64,000 nucleotides of DNA from PALSA-911 sp963743035 (GCA_963743035.1 CAVUOB010000007.1:1-64000); one strand, 5' to 3'. Shown: positions 26,999-38,233, numbered from the stretch's first letter. Numbers and translations are program-made. The notes: generated by a model from the letters alone, not told the origin.

Positions 26999-27428
26999 TA
27001 TTATGTGTCGCTGGCGGTGCGCTCCAGTTGCCCTTCATTGATGGCGCCCTTCACGTCCACGGCGAAAGCGGATCAGGTTTCCGCGTCGATCAGCCGCACC
27101 AGTCGGTGCAAATGCGCCGGTTCCTCGATGTTGTTGCGGGCGCGGGCATAAATGGTGCCAACAAGTCCCGACTGTGCCCCAGCGTTTCCATAGCGGCGGC
27201 ATAGGCCTTGGCGAGGGCGCCGCCTTGCAGCGCGGCCAGCGGCAGGATTCCGGCAACAGCGAGGCTTCGCCATCTTCCGCCCGCTCGGCGTCGGGCTTGA
27301 GGAACAGCAGATAGGTCACCTGTTCCACATAATCGCCACTGCCACCCCGGCCCGCCAGCCACGTGAAGTCCGTCAGACGGTCGTCTCGGCTCCCGCTTCA
27401 CACCCGGCGACCGCGCCGTAATAGGCTA

Positions 27429-28325
27429 CTATCCGACCTTCTGGGCTTTCTTGCGTCGTCTGATCAGATGCCGCGTGGAACTAAAATATTGGATGCCCTT
27501 TGGCTGCAGCATGGACCGGATATGGTAGCGCCATGCAGACGCCGTGTTGCCCAAGGCATTTTCGACCTCGGATGCAGTATGCAAAGCGCTGCCGAGTTTG
27601 CGGCGCAGAGCATGTAGCACCTCCTCGGGCACATCGAGTTTCAACATCCACTCAAGTGCCAGAACACTATCGCGAGCATAGGCGGGTGTGACAGTCGCCT
27701 GCTCGGCTGTGCCATTATTCCTTACAAATATCTCGTCGGAAACGCGTTTTATGTTTTTGGTGAGTGACAATAGAAGAGCAGAGACAGTCCATTCCAAGTG
27801 TCTGTAAGGAGAATCGAAAAAAGTATAGTCTACATTATTCGTCTTATACATTGCAGAACCGGACGGAAGCCACTGTTCTTTCATCAGCGCCATCGTATGA
27901 TCTAGCTCGAACAGCGTATTCTGTTTCAATCCGCGCGTCCTGACGCCTGCAAGATCTTCCAGATAATTTCCTGCCACAACATCTGCTTCAGGAAATTCGG
28001 CAAAGTAAGCCTGGAGCACCGCGAGGGCTTCCGGCAGCAATTCGTCATCATCGTCAAGGAACCCGAAATACGGCGTCTCGACAGCGCGAACCCCCCGTAC
28101 ACGGGCTGCGACCGGGCTTGGTTCCGAGATTTGCAGAAAGATAATATCCGTCCGCCGCAGTAATTCTGCCAGCAGACCATCGTCATACCGATCTCCGTTC
28201 AGCACCACTATCGGAACCGCGCCGATGCTCTGATCACGAACGCTGGCGATGGCCCGGTTTAGCGATGTGGCTCGCGCTGCCAGCCCTAAGGTCGGAATAA
28301 TGACCGACGTTTGATGATCGCCCAC
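27429..28325 (-). CDS. Family 2 glycosyltransferase
   Basis: A 298-aa GT-A fold enzyme. It opens with SVIIPTLGLAARATSLNRAIASV, the nucleotide-sugar site, and has the metal-binding acidic motif YFGFLDDDDELLPEALAVL at about residue 92. The C-terminal third is helical and ends in a basic cluster. The start is GTG 28,325 with GGGAGGG 8 nt upstream. It is the only intact metabolic gene of the island; its acceptor, perhaps a surface glycan, cannot be inferred. Confidence 0.82.
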   Translation of the reverse strand: MGDHQTSVIIPTLGLAARATSLNRAIASVRDQSIGAVPIVVLNGDRYDDGLLAELLRRTDIIFLQISEPSPVAARVRGVRAVETPYFGFLDDDDELLPEALAVLQAYFAEFPEADVVAGNYLEDLAGVRTRGLKQNTLFELDHTMALMKEQWLPSGSAMYKTNNVDYTFFDSPYRHLEWTVSALLLSLTKNIKRVSDEIFVRNNGTAEQATVTPAYARDSVLALEWMLKLDVPEEVLHALRRKLGSALHTASEVENALGNTASAWRYHIRSMLQPKGIQYFSSTRHLIRRRKKAQKVG

Positions 28326-28504
28326 GTTGACATCCCTCCCGTGATATATCGTATTAGGAGAACTGTATCAGAGCGTTTCGATCAATCCAAGGCTCGGGCG
28401 CCTATGATCCGTGATGGAAATCTCGATTGCACAGAATGCGCACACGGGATCGACCCCCCATTTCTTGGGCCATCTGTGCGGGTCGGGCTGGCTCCCAGGG
28501 GCCC

Positions 28505-28662
28505 GATGAGCCCGCCGATGTGGTCGGCATCTTTCCCAACGAGGGTGCCATCATTCGTCTGATCGGCGCCGTGTTGCTGGAAGCCAACGACGAATGAAAG
28601 CCGCAGCGTCGCTACATGCAGACCGAAGCGATGGCCCAACTTACACCGCCGTTGCTCGATAC
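28505..28662 (+). pseudogene. IS256/Mutator-family transposase C-terminal remnant
   Basis: The plus strand encodes DEPADVVGIFPNEGAIIRLIGAVLLEANDE, then a TGA where a tryptophan codon is expected, then KPQRRYMQTEAMAQL. This matches the C-terminal end of IS256-family transposases (VVGIFPN...RLVGA.L.E..DEW...RRYM). Only about 50 residues remain; there is no start or DDE core. Confidence 0.7.
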
Positions 28663-28882
28663 CATGACCACCCAGATTTCCACCCAGGCCCGTGGTCACC
28701 TCAATCTACACTGCAAAGCTCACCACCTTGACGGAGGTGATCGTCATCTCTGGGAAATGCGGGTTTTTATGGTTGCGGCTTCCACATAACTCCGAATAGA
28801 TTGGTGCAGTATCACCAGACGGGTGTCACAACAGTCTACCCAGTTGGTTCGTAAGTTGTTGATTTTGCTTGTTGGCGGCGTT

Positions 28883-28899
28883 TCCCCTACGGGACGCCA
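28883..28899 (+). repeat. attR: 17-bp direct repeat closing the island
   Basis: TCCCCTACGGGACGCCA, identical to the tRNA-Glu 3' end at 19,739-19,755 and in the same orientation. No other tRNA structure surrounds it, as expected for the copy displaced by integration. Confidence 0.9.
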
Positions 28900-29282
28900 A
28901 CAACAGGCCACGGCTCACCTCGTGACGCCGAGCGACATCGGCGAACGATGCGCCGGCCTACTTGGCCTCAGCGACAATCCGAAGTTTCTCCCGAAGCGCC
29001 AACGCCGCCGGTGAGGATCTCCACTCAGCAATCCGCCTCCGCTCTTAACGGCGTCCGTACAAGCGCCGCTAAGCGCTACACCCGTATCAAACCTCGTAGG
29101 CGGCGCTCCATCAACATTTGGAACGGCTGGGCGCCATCCCGTCGCCGCTCTTTTTCATACGTGCCTCGGGAGGACGCAAAACCTGCACAAAGTTTATGCG
29201 CTTTGTGGCCTCCGGCCGGGGTTTCTGGCGCGTCGGTTACACGGGATTACCCAAATCATTGAATTATCGAATTTTTCGACGA
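28900..29282. other. Non-coding stretch between attR and the urt promoter
   Basis: No reading frame here shows a recognisable protein. Codon use in the available frames looks random. It holds the inverted repeat at 29,186-29,207 described separately. Confidence 0.6.
29186..29207. promoter_or_regulatory. Candidate activator site upstream of the urt sigma-54 promoter
   Basis: CACAAAG, 8-nt spacer, CTTTGTG: a perfect 7-bp dyad preceded by TG, about 76 bp upstream of the -24 element. Position suits an enhancer-binding protein such as NtrC, but the match to the NtrC consensus (TGCAC...GTGCA) is only partial. Confidence 0.35.
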
Positions 29283-29297
29283 TGGCACGCGCCTTGC
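29283..29297 (+). promoter_or_regulatory. Sigma-54 (-24/-12) promoter of the urea operon
   Basis: TGGCACGCGCCTTGC: the -24 element TGGCAC and -12 element TTGC with the invariant GG and GC exactly 10 bp apart, 92 bp upstream of the urtA ATG. Sigma-54 with NtrC is the usual control of urea uptake under nitrogen limitation. Confidence 0.75.
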
Positions 29298-29388
29298 GTT
29301 GATCCGCACAGGCAGCGATCGCCCAGGCAGTGAGCGTGGGCGGAAGCAGCCTTGCTTCAATATCTACGATCAACACGGGGAAGCTCTA

Positions 29389-30727
29389 ATGACAATCGTC
29401 AGGAATTGGCTCACGCGGCGCGGCATGGGGGCGCTGGGGTTGGCCGCCATCGCCGCGGCAACGATCGGGTCGGCGCCGGCCCAGGCCCAGGCGACCACGG
29501 GCGGGAGCGGGGGCGGGGACACCATCAAGGTCGGCATCCTGCATTCGCTCTCGGGCACCATGGCCATCAGCGAGACCACGCTGAAGGACGTCATGCTCAT
29601 GCTGATCGAGGAGCAGAACAAGCGCGGCGGCCTGCTCGGCAAGAAGCTGGAGGCCGTGGTGGTCGATCCCGCTTCCAACTGGCCGCTGTTCGCCGAGAAG
29701 GCGCGCGAGCTGATCAGCGTGCAGAAGGTCGCCGTGGTGTTCGGCTGCTGGACGTCGGTGTCGCGCAAATCGGTGCTGCCGGTGTTCGAGGAGCTGAACT
29801 CCATCCTGTTCTACCCCGTCCAGTACGAGGGCGAGGAAAGCAGCAAGAACGTGTTCTACACCGGTGCGGCGCCGAACCAGCAGGCGATCCCGGCGGTCGA
29901 CTACCTGGCGAAGCAGGAGAAGGTGCAGCGCTGGGTGCTGGCCGGCACCGACTATGTGTATCCGCGCACCACCAACAAGATCCTTGAAGCCTATCTGAAG
30001 TCGAAGGGCGTCAAGGACGAAGACATCATGATCAACTACACGCCGTTCGGCCATTCGGATTGGCAGAACATCGTGGCCTCGATCAAGAAGTTCGGCTCCG
30101 CCGGCAAGAAGACCGCGGTGATCTCCACGATCAATGGCGATGCCAACGTGCCGTTCTACAAGGAACTCGGCAACCAGGGCATCAAGGCGACCGACATCCC
30201 GGTCGTGGCGTTCTCGGTCGGCGAGGAAGAGCTCGCCGGCATCGACACCAAGCCGCTGCTCGGCCATCTCGCCGCCTGGAACTACTTCGATGAGCGTGGA
30301 TACCCCCGCCAACAAGAACTTCATCAAGGAGTGGCAGGCCTACACCAAGAACCCGAAGCGCGTTTCCAATGATCCGATGGAAGCGCACTACATCGGCTTC
30401 AACATGTGGGTGAAGGCGGTGCAGAAGGCCGGCACGACCGACCCCGCGAAGGTGATCGACGCGATGATCGGCGTGGCGGTGCCGAACCTGTCCGGCGGCT
30501 ACTCGGCGATGATGCCGAACCACCACATCACCAAGCCGGTGCTGATCGGCGAAATCCAGGGCAACGGGCAGTTCAACATCGTCTCCCGGACCCCGGGCCT
30601 GATCGTCGCCAATGAATGGTCGCCGTATCTGGAAGGCTCGCGCGACCTGATCGCCGATTGGCGCGCGCCTCTGTCCTGCGGCAACTTCAATGTCGTGACC
30701 GGCAAGTGCGGCGGCAGCGCCAAATAG
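29389..30727 (+). CDS. urtA: Urea ABC transporter substrate-binding protein (one +1 frameshift)
   Basis: Periplasmic binding protein of the branched-chain-amino-acid receptor family, specific for urea. A leader with a twin arginine (NWLTRRGMGALGLAA) ends at AQAQA near residue 33, then IKVGILHSLSGTMAISET opens the mature domain, and VFGCWTSVSRKSVLPVFEE and FYPVQYEGEESSKN are UrtA landmarks. One extra base at about 30,289 (TTC-G-ATGAGC) shifts the frame; removing it joins LLGHLAAWNYF to MSVDTPANKNF and gives 445 aa, near the family norm. First gene of the urt-ure operon, behind the sigma-54 promoter. Confidence 0.9.
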
Positions 30728-30847
30728 CCTGCCCGCCCGGCAAGTCTGATCGTTCCATGTGAACGATACACCGGGGGCGGGCGGTCAGCCCGCCCCCGAT
30801 CCGGCCCTTCCAGCGAAGACTAGAACCGGCGAACGGAACCGACTGCG

Positions 30848-32471
30848 ATGATCCGCCTTCTGGCCCTTCTTTTTCTGCTGCTCGCAGCACCCGTTGCCGG
30901 CCACGCGCAACCGGCGGCGCCGGCGGCGGGCGTCGCGGCGGCGAACCTGCCGCCGCTGGACGACGCGGTGGCGCTGCTGGCAAGCGAGGATTTCGACGAT
31001 ATCCGCAAGGGCGTGGACGCGCTGGCCACCTCCGGCCATCCGCGCGCCACGATCCTGCTCGGCGCCTTGCAGGACGGCCGGCTCTATGTCTCCGAGGACC
31101 GCAAGCTGTTCCTCAAGAATGCCGACGACACCTATGCCGACGCCCTGACCGGCGAGGCGGAGCCGGAGCCCGAGGACGTGCATGCGGTGGGGGTCAACAA
31201 CTCCATCCGCCGCGCCGTCGATGCGGCGCTGGGCGCGCTGCGCCTGTTCGCGCCCGACGCCGCCACGCGCGCCACCGCGGCGGAGGCGGTGTTCAAGTCC
31301 CGCGACCCCGCCGGCATTCCCGCACTCGATCGCGCGATCGCCAAAGAGACCGATGCCGGCGTGAAACGGACGATGCAGCAGGCCCGCGCCGCCGCCCTGT
31401 TCGCCGCCGGCAACGCATCCGAAGCCGACCGCCTGGCGGCGGTCGCCACCTTGCGCGACCGCGGCGATATCGATGCGCGCGCGCTGCTCGCCAACCTGAC
31501 CGACCAGCCGCCGTCGGTGGTCGATGCGGCGGCGGCGGCGGTGAAGTCGATCGATTTCTCCCTGCAGCTCTGGAGCGTGCTGCAGAGCGTGTATTACGGC
31601 CTCAGCCTCGGCTCTGTGCTGCTGCTGGCCGCCGCCGGCCTCGCCATCACCTTCGGCGTGATGGGCGTGATCAACATGGCGCATGGCGAGATGGTGATGA
31701 TCGGCGCCTATGTCACCTTCGTGGTGCAGCAGCTGATCCGCGCCTACGCGCCCGGCCTGTTCGGCGCCAGCCTGTTCTTCGCCGTGCCGCTGGCCTTCCT
31801 GGTCGCCGGTGCGATCGGCATCGCCATCGAGCGCAGCCTGATCCGCTGGCTCTATGGCCGTCCGCTGGAGACGCTGCTGGCAACCTGGGGCCTGTCGCTG
31901 CTGCTGCAGCAGGCGGTGCGCTCGATCTTCGGCGCCGACCAACCAGGAGGTCGGCACGCCGGAATGGATGAGCGGCGCGATGCAGCTCGGCGGGCTGTCG
32001 CTGACCTATAACCGGCTCACCATCATCGTCTTCGCCGTGCTGGTGCTGGCCGCGCTGATGGCGGCGCTGCGCTTCACCGCACTCGGCCTGCGCATGCGCG
32101 CGGTGACGCAGAACCGGCGCATGGCCGCCGCGATGGGCATCCGCACGCCGTGGATCGACGCGCTGACCTTCGGCCTCGGCTCCGGCGTTGCCGGCATGGC
32201 GGGCGTGGCGCTGAGCCAGATCGACAACGTGTCGCCCAATCTGGGCCAGGGCTACATCATCGACAGTTTCATGGTCGTGGTGTTCGGCGGCGTCGGCAAT
32301 CTCTGGGGCACCGCGCTCGGTGCGCTGACGCTGGGTATCGTCAACAAGTTCCTGGAACCGGTCGCCGGCGCGGTGCTGGGCAAGATCGTGGTGCTGGTGC
32401 TGCTGATCCTGTTCATCCAGCGCCGGCCGCGCGGCATGTTCCCGCTCAAGGGCCGGGCGGTGGAGGCATGA
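30848..32471 (+). CDS. urtB: Urea ABC transporter permease UrtB (one +1 frameshift)
   Basis: A signal-like N-terminus and a roughly 230-residue extracytoplasmic helical domain (typical of UrtB, absent in LivH) precede the LivH-like permease starting near SIDFSLQLWSVLQSVYYGLSLGSVLLLAAAGLAITFGVMGVINMAHGEMVMIGAY. One extra C near 31,940 breaks the frame within GAD-NQEVGTPEW. Corrected length is about 540 aa. It overlaps urtC by ATGA. Forms the membrane channel with UrtC. Confidence 0.9.
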
Positions 32472-33586
32472 TCCCGTTGCGCTCGACGATCCTCACGCTG
32501 GTGCTGGTGCTGGGGGGCGCGGTGCTGCTGGCCGTGCTGAACCTGGCGACACCCGCAGGCTCCGCCCTTCACGTGCCGACCTATGCGGTGTCGCTGGTCG
32601 GGAAATATCTGTGCTTCGCCATGCTGGCGCTGGCGCTCGACCTGGTCTGGGGCTTTGCCGGCATCCTCAGCCTGGGCCATGCGGCGTTCTTCGCGCTCGG
32701 CGGCTACGCGATGGGCATGTACCTGATGCGCCAGATCGGCCCGCGCGGCGTGTACGGCAACGCGATCCTGCCGGACTTCATGGTGTTCCTGAACTGACAA
32801 GGAACTGCCCTGGTACTGGCACGGCTTCAACGAGTTCCCGTTCGCCATGCTGATGGCGGTGCTGGTGCCCGGAGTGATCGCGCTGGTGTTCGGCTGGCTG
32901 GCCTTCCGCTCGCGCGTCACCGGCGTCTATCTGTCCATCATCACCCAGGCGCTGACCTACGCGCTGCTGCTGGCCTTCTTCCGCAACGACATGGGCTTCG
33001 GCGGCAATAACGGCATGACCGACTTCAAGGACCTGCTCGGCTTTTCCGCTGCAGGCGGACGCCACGCGCGTCGGGCTGCTGCTGGCCACGGCCGTGGCGC
33101 TGTGCCTGATGTTTCTGTTCGCCCGCTTCGTCGTCGGCTCGCGCTTCGGCAAGGTGCTGGTCGCCGTGCGCGACACCGAAAGCCGCACCCGGTTCCTGGG
33201 CTACCGGCCGGAATCCTACAAGCTGGTGGTCTTCGTCGCCTCCGCGGTGATGGCCGGGATCGGCGGGGCGCTGTACGTGCCGCAGGTCGGCATCATCAAT
33301 CCCGGCGAGTTCTCGCCGGCCAATTCGATCGAGGCGGTGATCTGGGTCGCGGTCGGCGGCCGCGGCACGCTGACCGGGGCGATCCTGGGGGCGGTGCTGG
33401 TCAATCTGGGCAAGACCTATTTCACCGGCGCGCTGCCGGAATTGTGGCTGTATCGCGCTGGGCGGGCTGTTCATCTTCGTGACGCTGTTCCTGCCGAAGG
33501 GCGTCATCGGCGCGCTGGACCAGTGGCGTCACCCTAAGCCCGCATCCGCCATACCGCCGGAAAAGATCAGCGAGGCCGTGGGATGA
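32468..33586 (+). CDS. urtC: Urea ABC transporter permease UrtC (three +1 frameshifts)
   Basis: LivM-like permease with YLCFAMLALALDLVWGFAGILSLGHAAFFALGGYAMGMYLM near the N-terminus. Single extra bases occur near 32,777 (making a false stop after MVFLN), at a TTTT run near 33,049 (GF-PLQADATRVG), and near 33,455 (LWLY-ALGGLFIFVT). With all three removed the frame is continuous, about 371 aa, ending at TGA 33,584-33,586, which overlaps urtD by ATGA. Transmembrane pattern and the ESYKLVVFVASAVMAGIGGALYV segment are normal. Confidence 0.88.
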
Positions 33587-34344
33587 GCACCGCGATCACC
33601 GAGGCAGGCGACACCCTGCTGTATCTGGACGGCGTCACCGTCACCTTCGACGGCTTCCGCGCGCTGAACGCGTTGTCCCTGGTGCTGGAAGCCGGGGAGA
33701 TGCGGGCCGTGATCGGACCGAACGGCGCCGGCAAGACCACGATGATGGACGTGATCACCGGCAAGACGCGGCCGGACGTCGGCAAGGTGGTGTTCGGCAA
33801 GGACACCGACCTGACGCGGCTGGACGAGCCGGCGATCGCCGATCTCGGCATCGGGCGGAAATTCCAGAAGCCGACGGTGTTCGAGCCGCTGACTGTCTGG
33901 GACAATCTGCTGCTGGCGCTCGCCGGCGACCGTCGGCCGCGCTTTACCCTGTGGGCGCGCGAGACCGCGGCGGAGCGGGAGAGGATCGAGGCCATTCTGG
34001 AAACGATCCGGCTGACCGACGTGCGAGCCCGCCAATCCGCCGGTTTGTCGCATGGGCAGAAACAATGGCTGGAGATCGGCATGCTGCTGGCGCAGGAACC
34101 GCAATTGCTGCTGGTGGACGAGCCGGTCGCGGGCATGACGGATGCCGAGACCGAGCAGACGGCGGAATTGCTGCGCGAGATCAACAAGACCCGCAGCGTG
34201 GTGGTGGTGGAGCACGACATGGATTTCGTCCGCGCGCTGGACGTCAAGGTGACCGTGCTGCACGAGGGCTCGGTGCTGTCGGAGGGATCGATCGATCATG
34301 TCAGCGAGGACCCGCGGGTCGTCGAGGTCTATCTCGGGCGATGA
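33583..34344 (+). CDS. urtD: Urea ABC transporter ATP-binding protein UrtD
   Basis: A 253-aa LivG-like ATPase, the only gene of this operon with no frame break. Walker A GPNGAGKTTMMDVITG, signature LSHGQKQWLEIGMLLAQEP, Walker B LLLVDEPVAGMTDAE and the H-loop VVVEHDMDF are all present. Powers urea import with UrtE. Start overlaps urtC. Confidence 0.95.
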   Translation: MSTAITEAGDTLLYLDGVTVTFDGFRALNALSLVLEAGEMRAVIGPNGAGKTTMMDVITGKTRPDVGKVVFGKDTDLTRLDEPAIADLGIGRKFQKPTVFEPLTVWDNLLLALAGDRRPRFTLWARETAAERERIEAILETIRLTDVRARQSAGLSHGQKQWLEIGMLLAQEPQLLLVDEPVAGMTDAETEQTAELLREINKTRSVVVVEHDMDFVRALDVKVTVLHEGSVLSEGSIDHVSEDPRVVEVYLGR

Positions 34345-34356
34345 GGGGACGTTGAG

Positions 34357-35053
34357 ATGTTGAGCGTGGAGAACGTCGATCTGTACTACGGCGCCGCCAT
34401 CGCGCTGCGCAAGGTGTCGGTGACCGCGGAGATCGGCGCCGTTACCTGCATCATGGGCCGCAACGGCGTCGGCAAGACCAGCCTGCTGCGCGCGATCACC
34501 GGCGCGCACCCGATCGCCGCCGGGACGATCCGCTGGGAAGGCGAGGACATCTCCCGCCTGCCGATCTACGAGCGGGCCAGGCGCGGCATCGCCTGGGTGC
34601 CGCAGGGCCGCGACATCTTTCCGCTGCTGACGGTGCAGGAGAATCTGGAGACCGGCTTCGCCGTGCTGCCGCGCCGGCGAGCGGCGCATCCCGGACGAGA
34701 TCTTCGAGCTGTTTCCGGTGCTGAAGACCATGCTGGGACGGCGCGGCGGCGATCTGTCGGGCGGGCAGCAGCAGCAGCTGGCGATCGCGCGCGCGCTGAT
34801 CATGAAGCCGCGGCTGCTGGTGCTGGACGAGCCGACCGAGGGCATCCAGCCCAGCATCATCAAGGATATCGGCCGCGTGATCGCCTTGTTGCGTCAGCGC
34901 GGCGACATGGCCATCCTGCTGGTCGAGCAGTATTTCGACTTCGCCCGCGACCTGGCACAGACCATCGTGGTGATGGATCGCGGCGACGTCGTGCTGTCCG
35001 GCAAGCGCGAGGAGCTCGACGAAGCGGATGTACGACGCCGCCTTTCTGTCTGA
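34357..35053 (+). CDS. urtE: Urea ABC transporter ATP-binding protein UrtE (one +1 frameshift)
   Basis: LivF-like ATPase, 231 aa after correction. Walker A GRNGVGKTSLLRAITG, Q-loop region AWVPQGRDIFPLLTVQENLETG, signature LSGGQQQQLAIARALI, Walker B LLVLDEPTEGIQPSII. One extra C near 34,675 (LPR-GERRIPDEIF) splits it. The end overlaps the ureD start by 26 bp, physically linking transport and urease genes. Confidence 0.9.
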
Positions 35054-35876
35054 AGCGCCAGCGCATCAACGTGCCGTCGGGGAGTTGCGTCTGTCGATGC
35101 GGCTGCGCGGGGACGAAACGGTGCTGGACGGGCTGCGCCAGGTGGGCTGCCTGAAGGCGCGGTTTCCGCGGCCGGAACGCGGCGCCTGGACCGATGCGGT
35201 CACCTTGAACACCGCCGGCGGCATCGCGGCCGGCGACCGGCTGGAGCAGCGCCATCGCCATCGGCACCGGCGCGCGGGCGACCATCGCCGGCCAGGCGGC
35301 GGAACGATGCTATCGCGCGCTGCCTGGCGCTGCGCCAGCGCAGTTGCGTACGGCGATTTCTGTGGCGGCGGGGGCGGCGATGGAATGGCTGCCGCAGGAA
35401 ACCATCCTGTTCGACCGCTGCGCGCTGGACCGGCGGCTGGAGGTCGAGCTGGCGGCGGATGCGCTGGTTCCTCGGCGTGGAAGCCATGGTGTTCGGCCGC
35501 GCGGCGATGGGCGAGCAGGTCGCGCCAGGCGCATTTGCGCGACACGATCCGCCTGCGCCGCGACGGACGGCTGCTGCTGCACGATGCCATCCGGATGGAG
35601 GGCGAGGTGGCAGCGCCGCTGTCGCGTCCCGCCATCGGTGCCGGCGCGCGCGCGGTGGCGACGCTGCTGCATGTCGCGCCCGCGGCGGAAGCGGCATTGG
35701 AGGGCTTGCGCGAGGCGCTGGCGGATGTGCCGGCGGAATGGGGGGCCAGCGCCTGGGACGGCATGCTGGTGGCGCGATTTCTGGCCGCCGACGGGGCATC
35801 CCTGCGCGCGGCGGTGGTGACGGGTTTGCAGGCGCTGCGCGGGGACCGCCCGCTGCCGCGCGTCTGGTTGTGCTGA
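35028..35876 (+). CDS. ureD: Urease accessory protein UreD (three +1 frameshifts)
   Basis: UreD (UreH) scaffolds nickel insertion with UreF and UreG. The N-terminal LRLRG-type strand (LSMRLRGDETVLDGLRQVGCLKARFPRP) and NTAGGIAAGDRL are clear. Extra single bases lie near 35,249, 35,472 and 35,531; after removal the protein reads through ERCYRALPGAAPAQLRTAISV, MEWLPQETILFDRCALDRRLEV and RDTIRLRRDGRLLLHDAIRMEG for about 281 aa. All three disruptions are single-base insertions. Confidence 0.85.
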   Translation: MYDAAFLSEAPAHQRAVGELRLSMRLRGDETVLDGLRQVGCLKARFPRPERGAWTDAVTLNTAGGIAAGDRLEQRHRHRHRRAGDHRRPGGGTMLSRAAWRCASAVAYGDFCGGGGGDGMAAAGNHPVRPLRAGPAAGGRAGGGCAGSSAWKPWCSAARRWASRSRQAHLRDTIRLRRDGRLLLHDAIRMEGEVAAPLSRPAIGAGARAVATLLHVAPAAEAALEGLREALADVPAEWGASAWDGMLVARFLAADGASLRAAVVTGLQALRGDRPLPRVWLC

Positions 35877-35889
35877 AGGGGGAGCCGGG

Positions 35890-36193
35890 ATGAACCTGAC
35901 GCCGCGGGAAAAGGACAAGCTGCTGATCAGCATGGCCGCGATGGTGGCGCGCCGGCGGCTGGAGCGCGGGGTGAAGCTGAACCATCCGGAGGCGGTGGCG
36001 CTGATCACCGATTTCGTGGTCGAGGGCGCGCGCGACGGGCGCAGCGTCGCCGATCTGATGGAGACCGGCGCGCAGGTGATCACGCCGCGCCCAGGTGATG
36101 GACGGCATTGCCGAAATGATCCACGACGTGCAGGTCGAGGCGACCTTTCCGGACGGCACCAAGCTGGTCACCGTGCACGAGCCGATCCGATGA
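35890..36193 (+). CDS. ureA: Urease gamma subunit (one +1 frameshift)
   Basis: MNLTPREKDKLLISMAAMVARRRLERGVKLNHPEAVALI is the canonical UreA N-terminus. An extra base near 36,090 separates ETGAQVIT from RAQVMDGIAEMIHDVQVEATFPDGTKLVTVHEPI. Corrected length 100 aa, the exact family size. The stop overlaps the ureB start (ATGA). Confidence 0.92.
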
Positions 36194-36514
36194 GCGATGG
36201 TCCGATGATCCCCGGCGAAATCATGACCTGCCGACGGCGATATCGAGCTGAACGCCGGCCTGGAGCGCACCGACGCTGACGGTCGCCAATACCGGCGACC
36301 GGCCGATCCAGGTCGGCAGCCACTACCACTTCTCCGAAACCAATCCGGCGCTGGCCGTTCGACCGCGCCCGGCGCGCGGCAAGCGGCTGGACATCGCCGC
36401 CGGCACCGCGGTGCGCTTCGAGCCGGGGCAGACCCGCGAGGTGGCGCTGATCCCCTATCGCGGCGGGCGAAACGTCTTCGGTTTTCGCGGCGAAGTGATG
36501 GGAGGTGTCGGCTG

Positions 36515-36515
<1 letters not shown>
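36190..36515 (+). CDS. ureB: Urease beta subunit (net +2, about four indels)
   Basis: MIPGEIMT, DIELNAGLER, LTVANTGDRPIQVGSHYHFSE, RLDIAAGTAVRFEPGQ and NVFGFRGEVMG are found in order but in different frames. Extra bases near 36,229, 36,272 and 36,349, and one missing G in the CGG-CGCG stretch near 36,374, explain the net +2. Corrected length is about 107 aa. Start 36,190 gives an ATGA overlap with ureA; ATG 36,205 (MIPGE) is the usual family start. Confidence 0.82.

Positions 36516-38232
<1,717 letters not shown>

Positions 38233-38233
<1 letters not shown>

Larger units (their letters stand above)
25245..27400 (-). pseudogene. hsdM: Type I restriction-modification methyltransferase subunit (hsdM), decayed and split by an IS
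   Basis: Upstream of the IS (27,001-27,400, minus strand) pieces of the HsdM N-terminus appear in several frames: GDYVEQVTYLLFLK, AKAYAAAMETLG, NNIEEPAHLHRLVRLID and KGAINEGQLERTASDT. Downstream of the IS the next family segment AGQYFTPRPV follows, then the SAM motif DPACGTGGFLLSAYD and GYDIVPDVARLAAMNLYLRG; a further frame change leads to the catalytic NPPFG at about 25,485, after which similarity to HsdM stops. The true N-terminus, the C-terminus, hsdS and hsdR are missing. It is a dead remnant of adenine-methylation cargo. Confidence 0.8.
19739..28899. mobile_element. 9.16-kb tRNA-Glu genomic island with plasmid-like replication module
   Basis: The 17-bp sequence TCCCCTACGGGACGCCA at the tRNA 3' end recurs at 28,883-28,899, with a large tyrosine integrase immediately inside the tRNA end. 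Contents in order: integrase, two small membrane proteins, second tyrosine recombinase, HUH-like Rep with iteron-like repeats, decayed hsdM carrying an IS630 element, glycosyltransferase, IS256 remnant. Base composition is visibly less GC-rich than the flanks and codon choice is less GC-biased. No conjugation genes are present, so it is at most mobilisable. The IS insertion, the hsdM frameshifts and the truncated transposase show that it is ageing. Confidence 0.88.

Noticed and set aside
28823..29262. Short plus-strand frames after attR
   Set aside because: No recognisable domain and random-looking composition; treated as non-coding.
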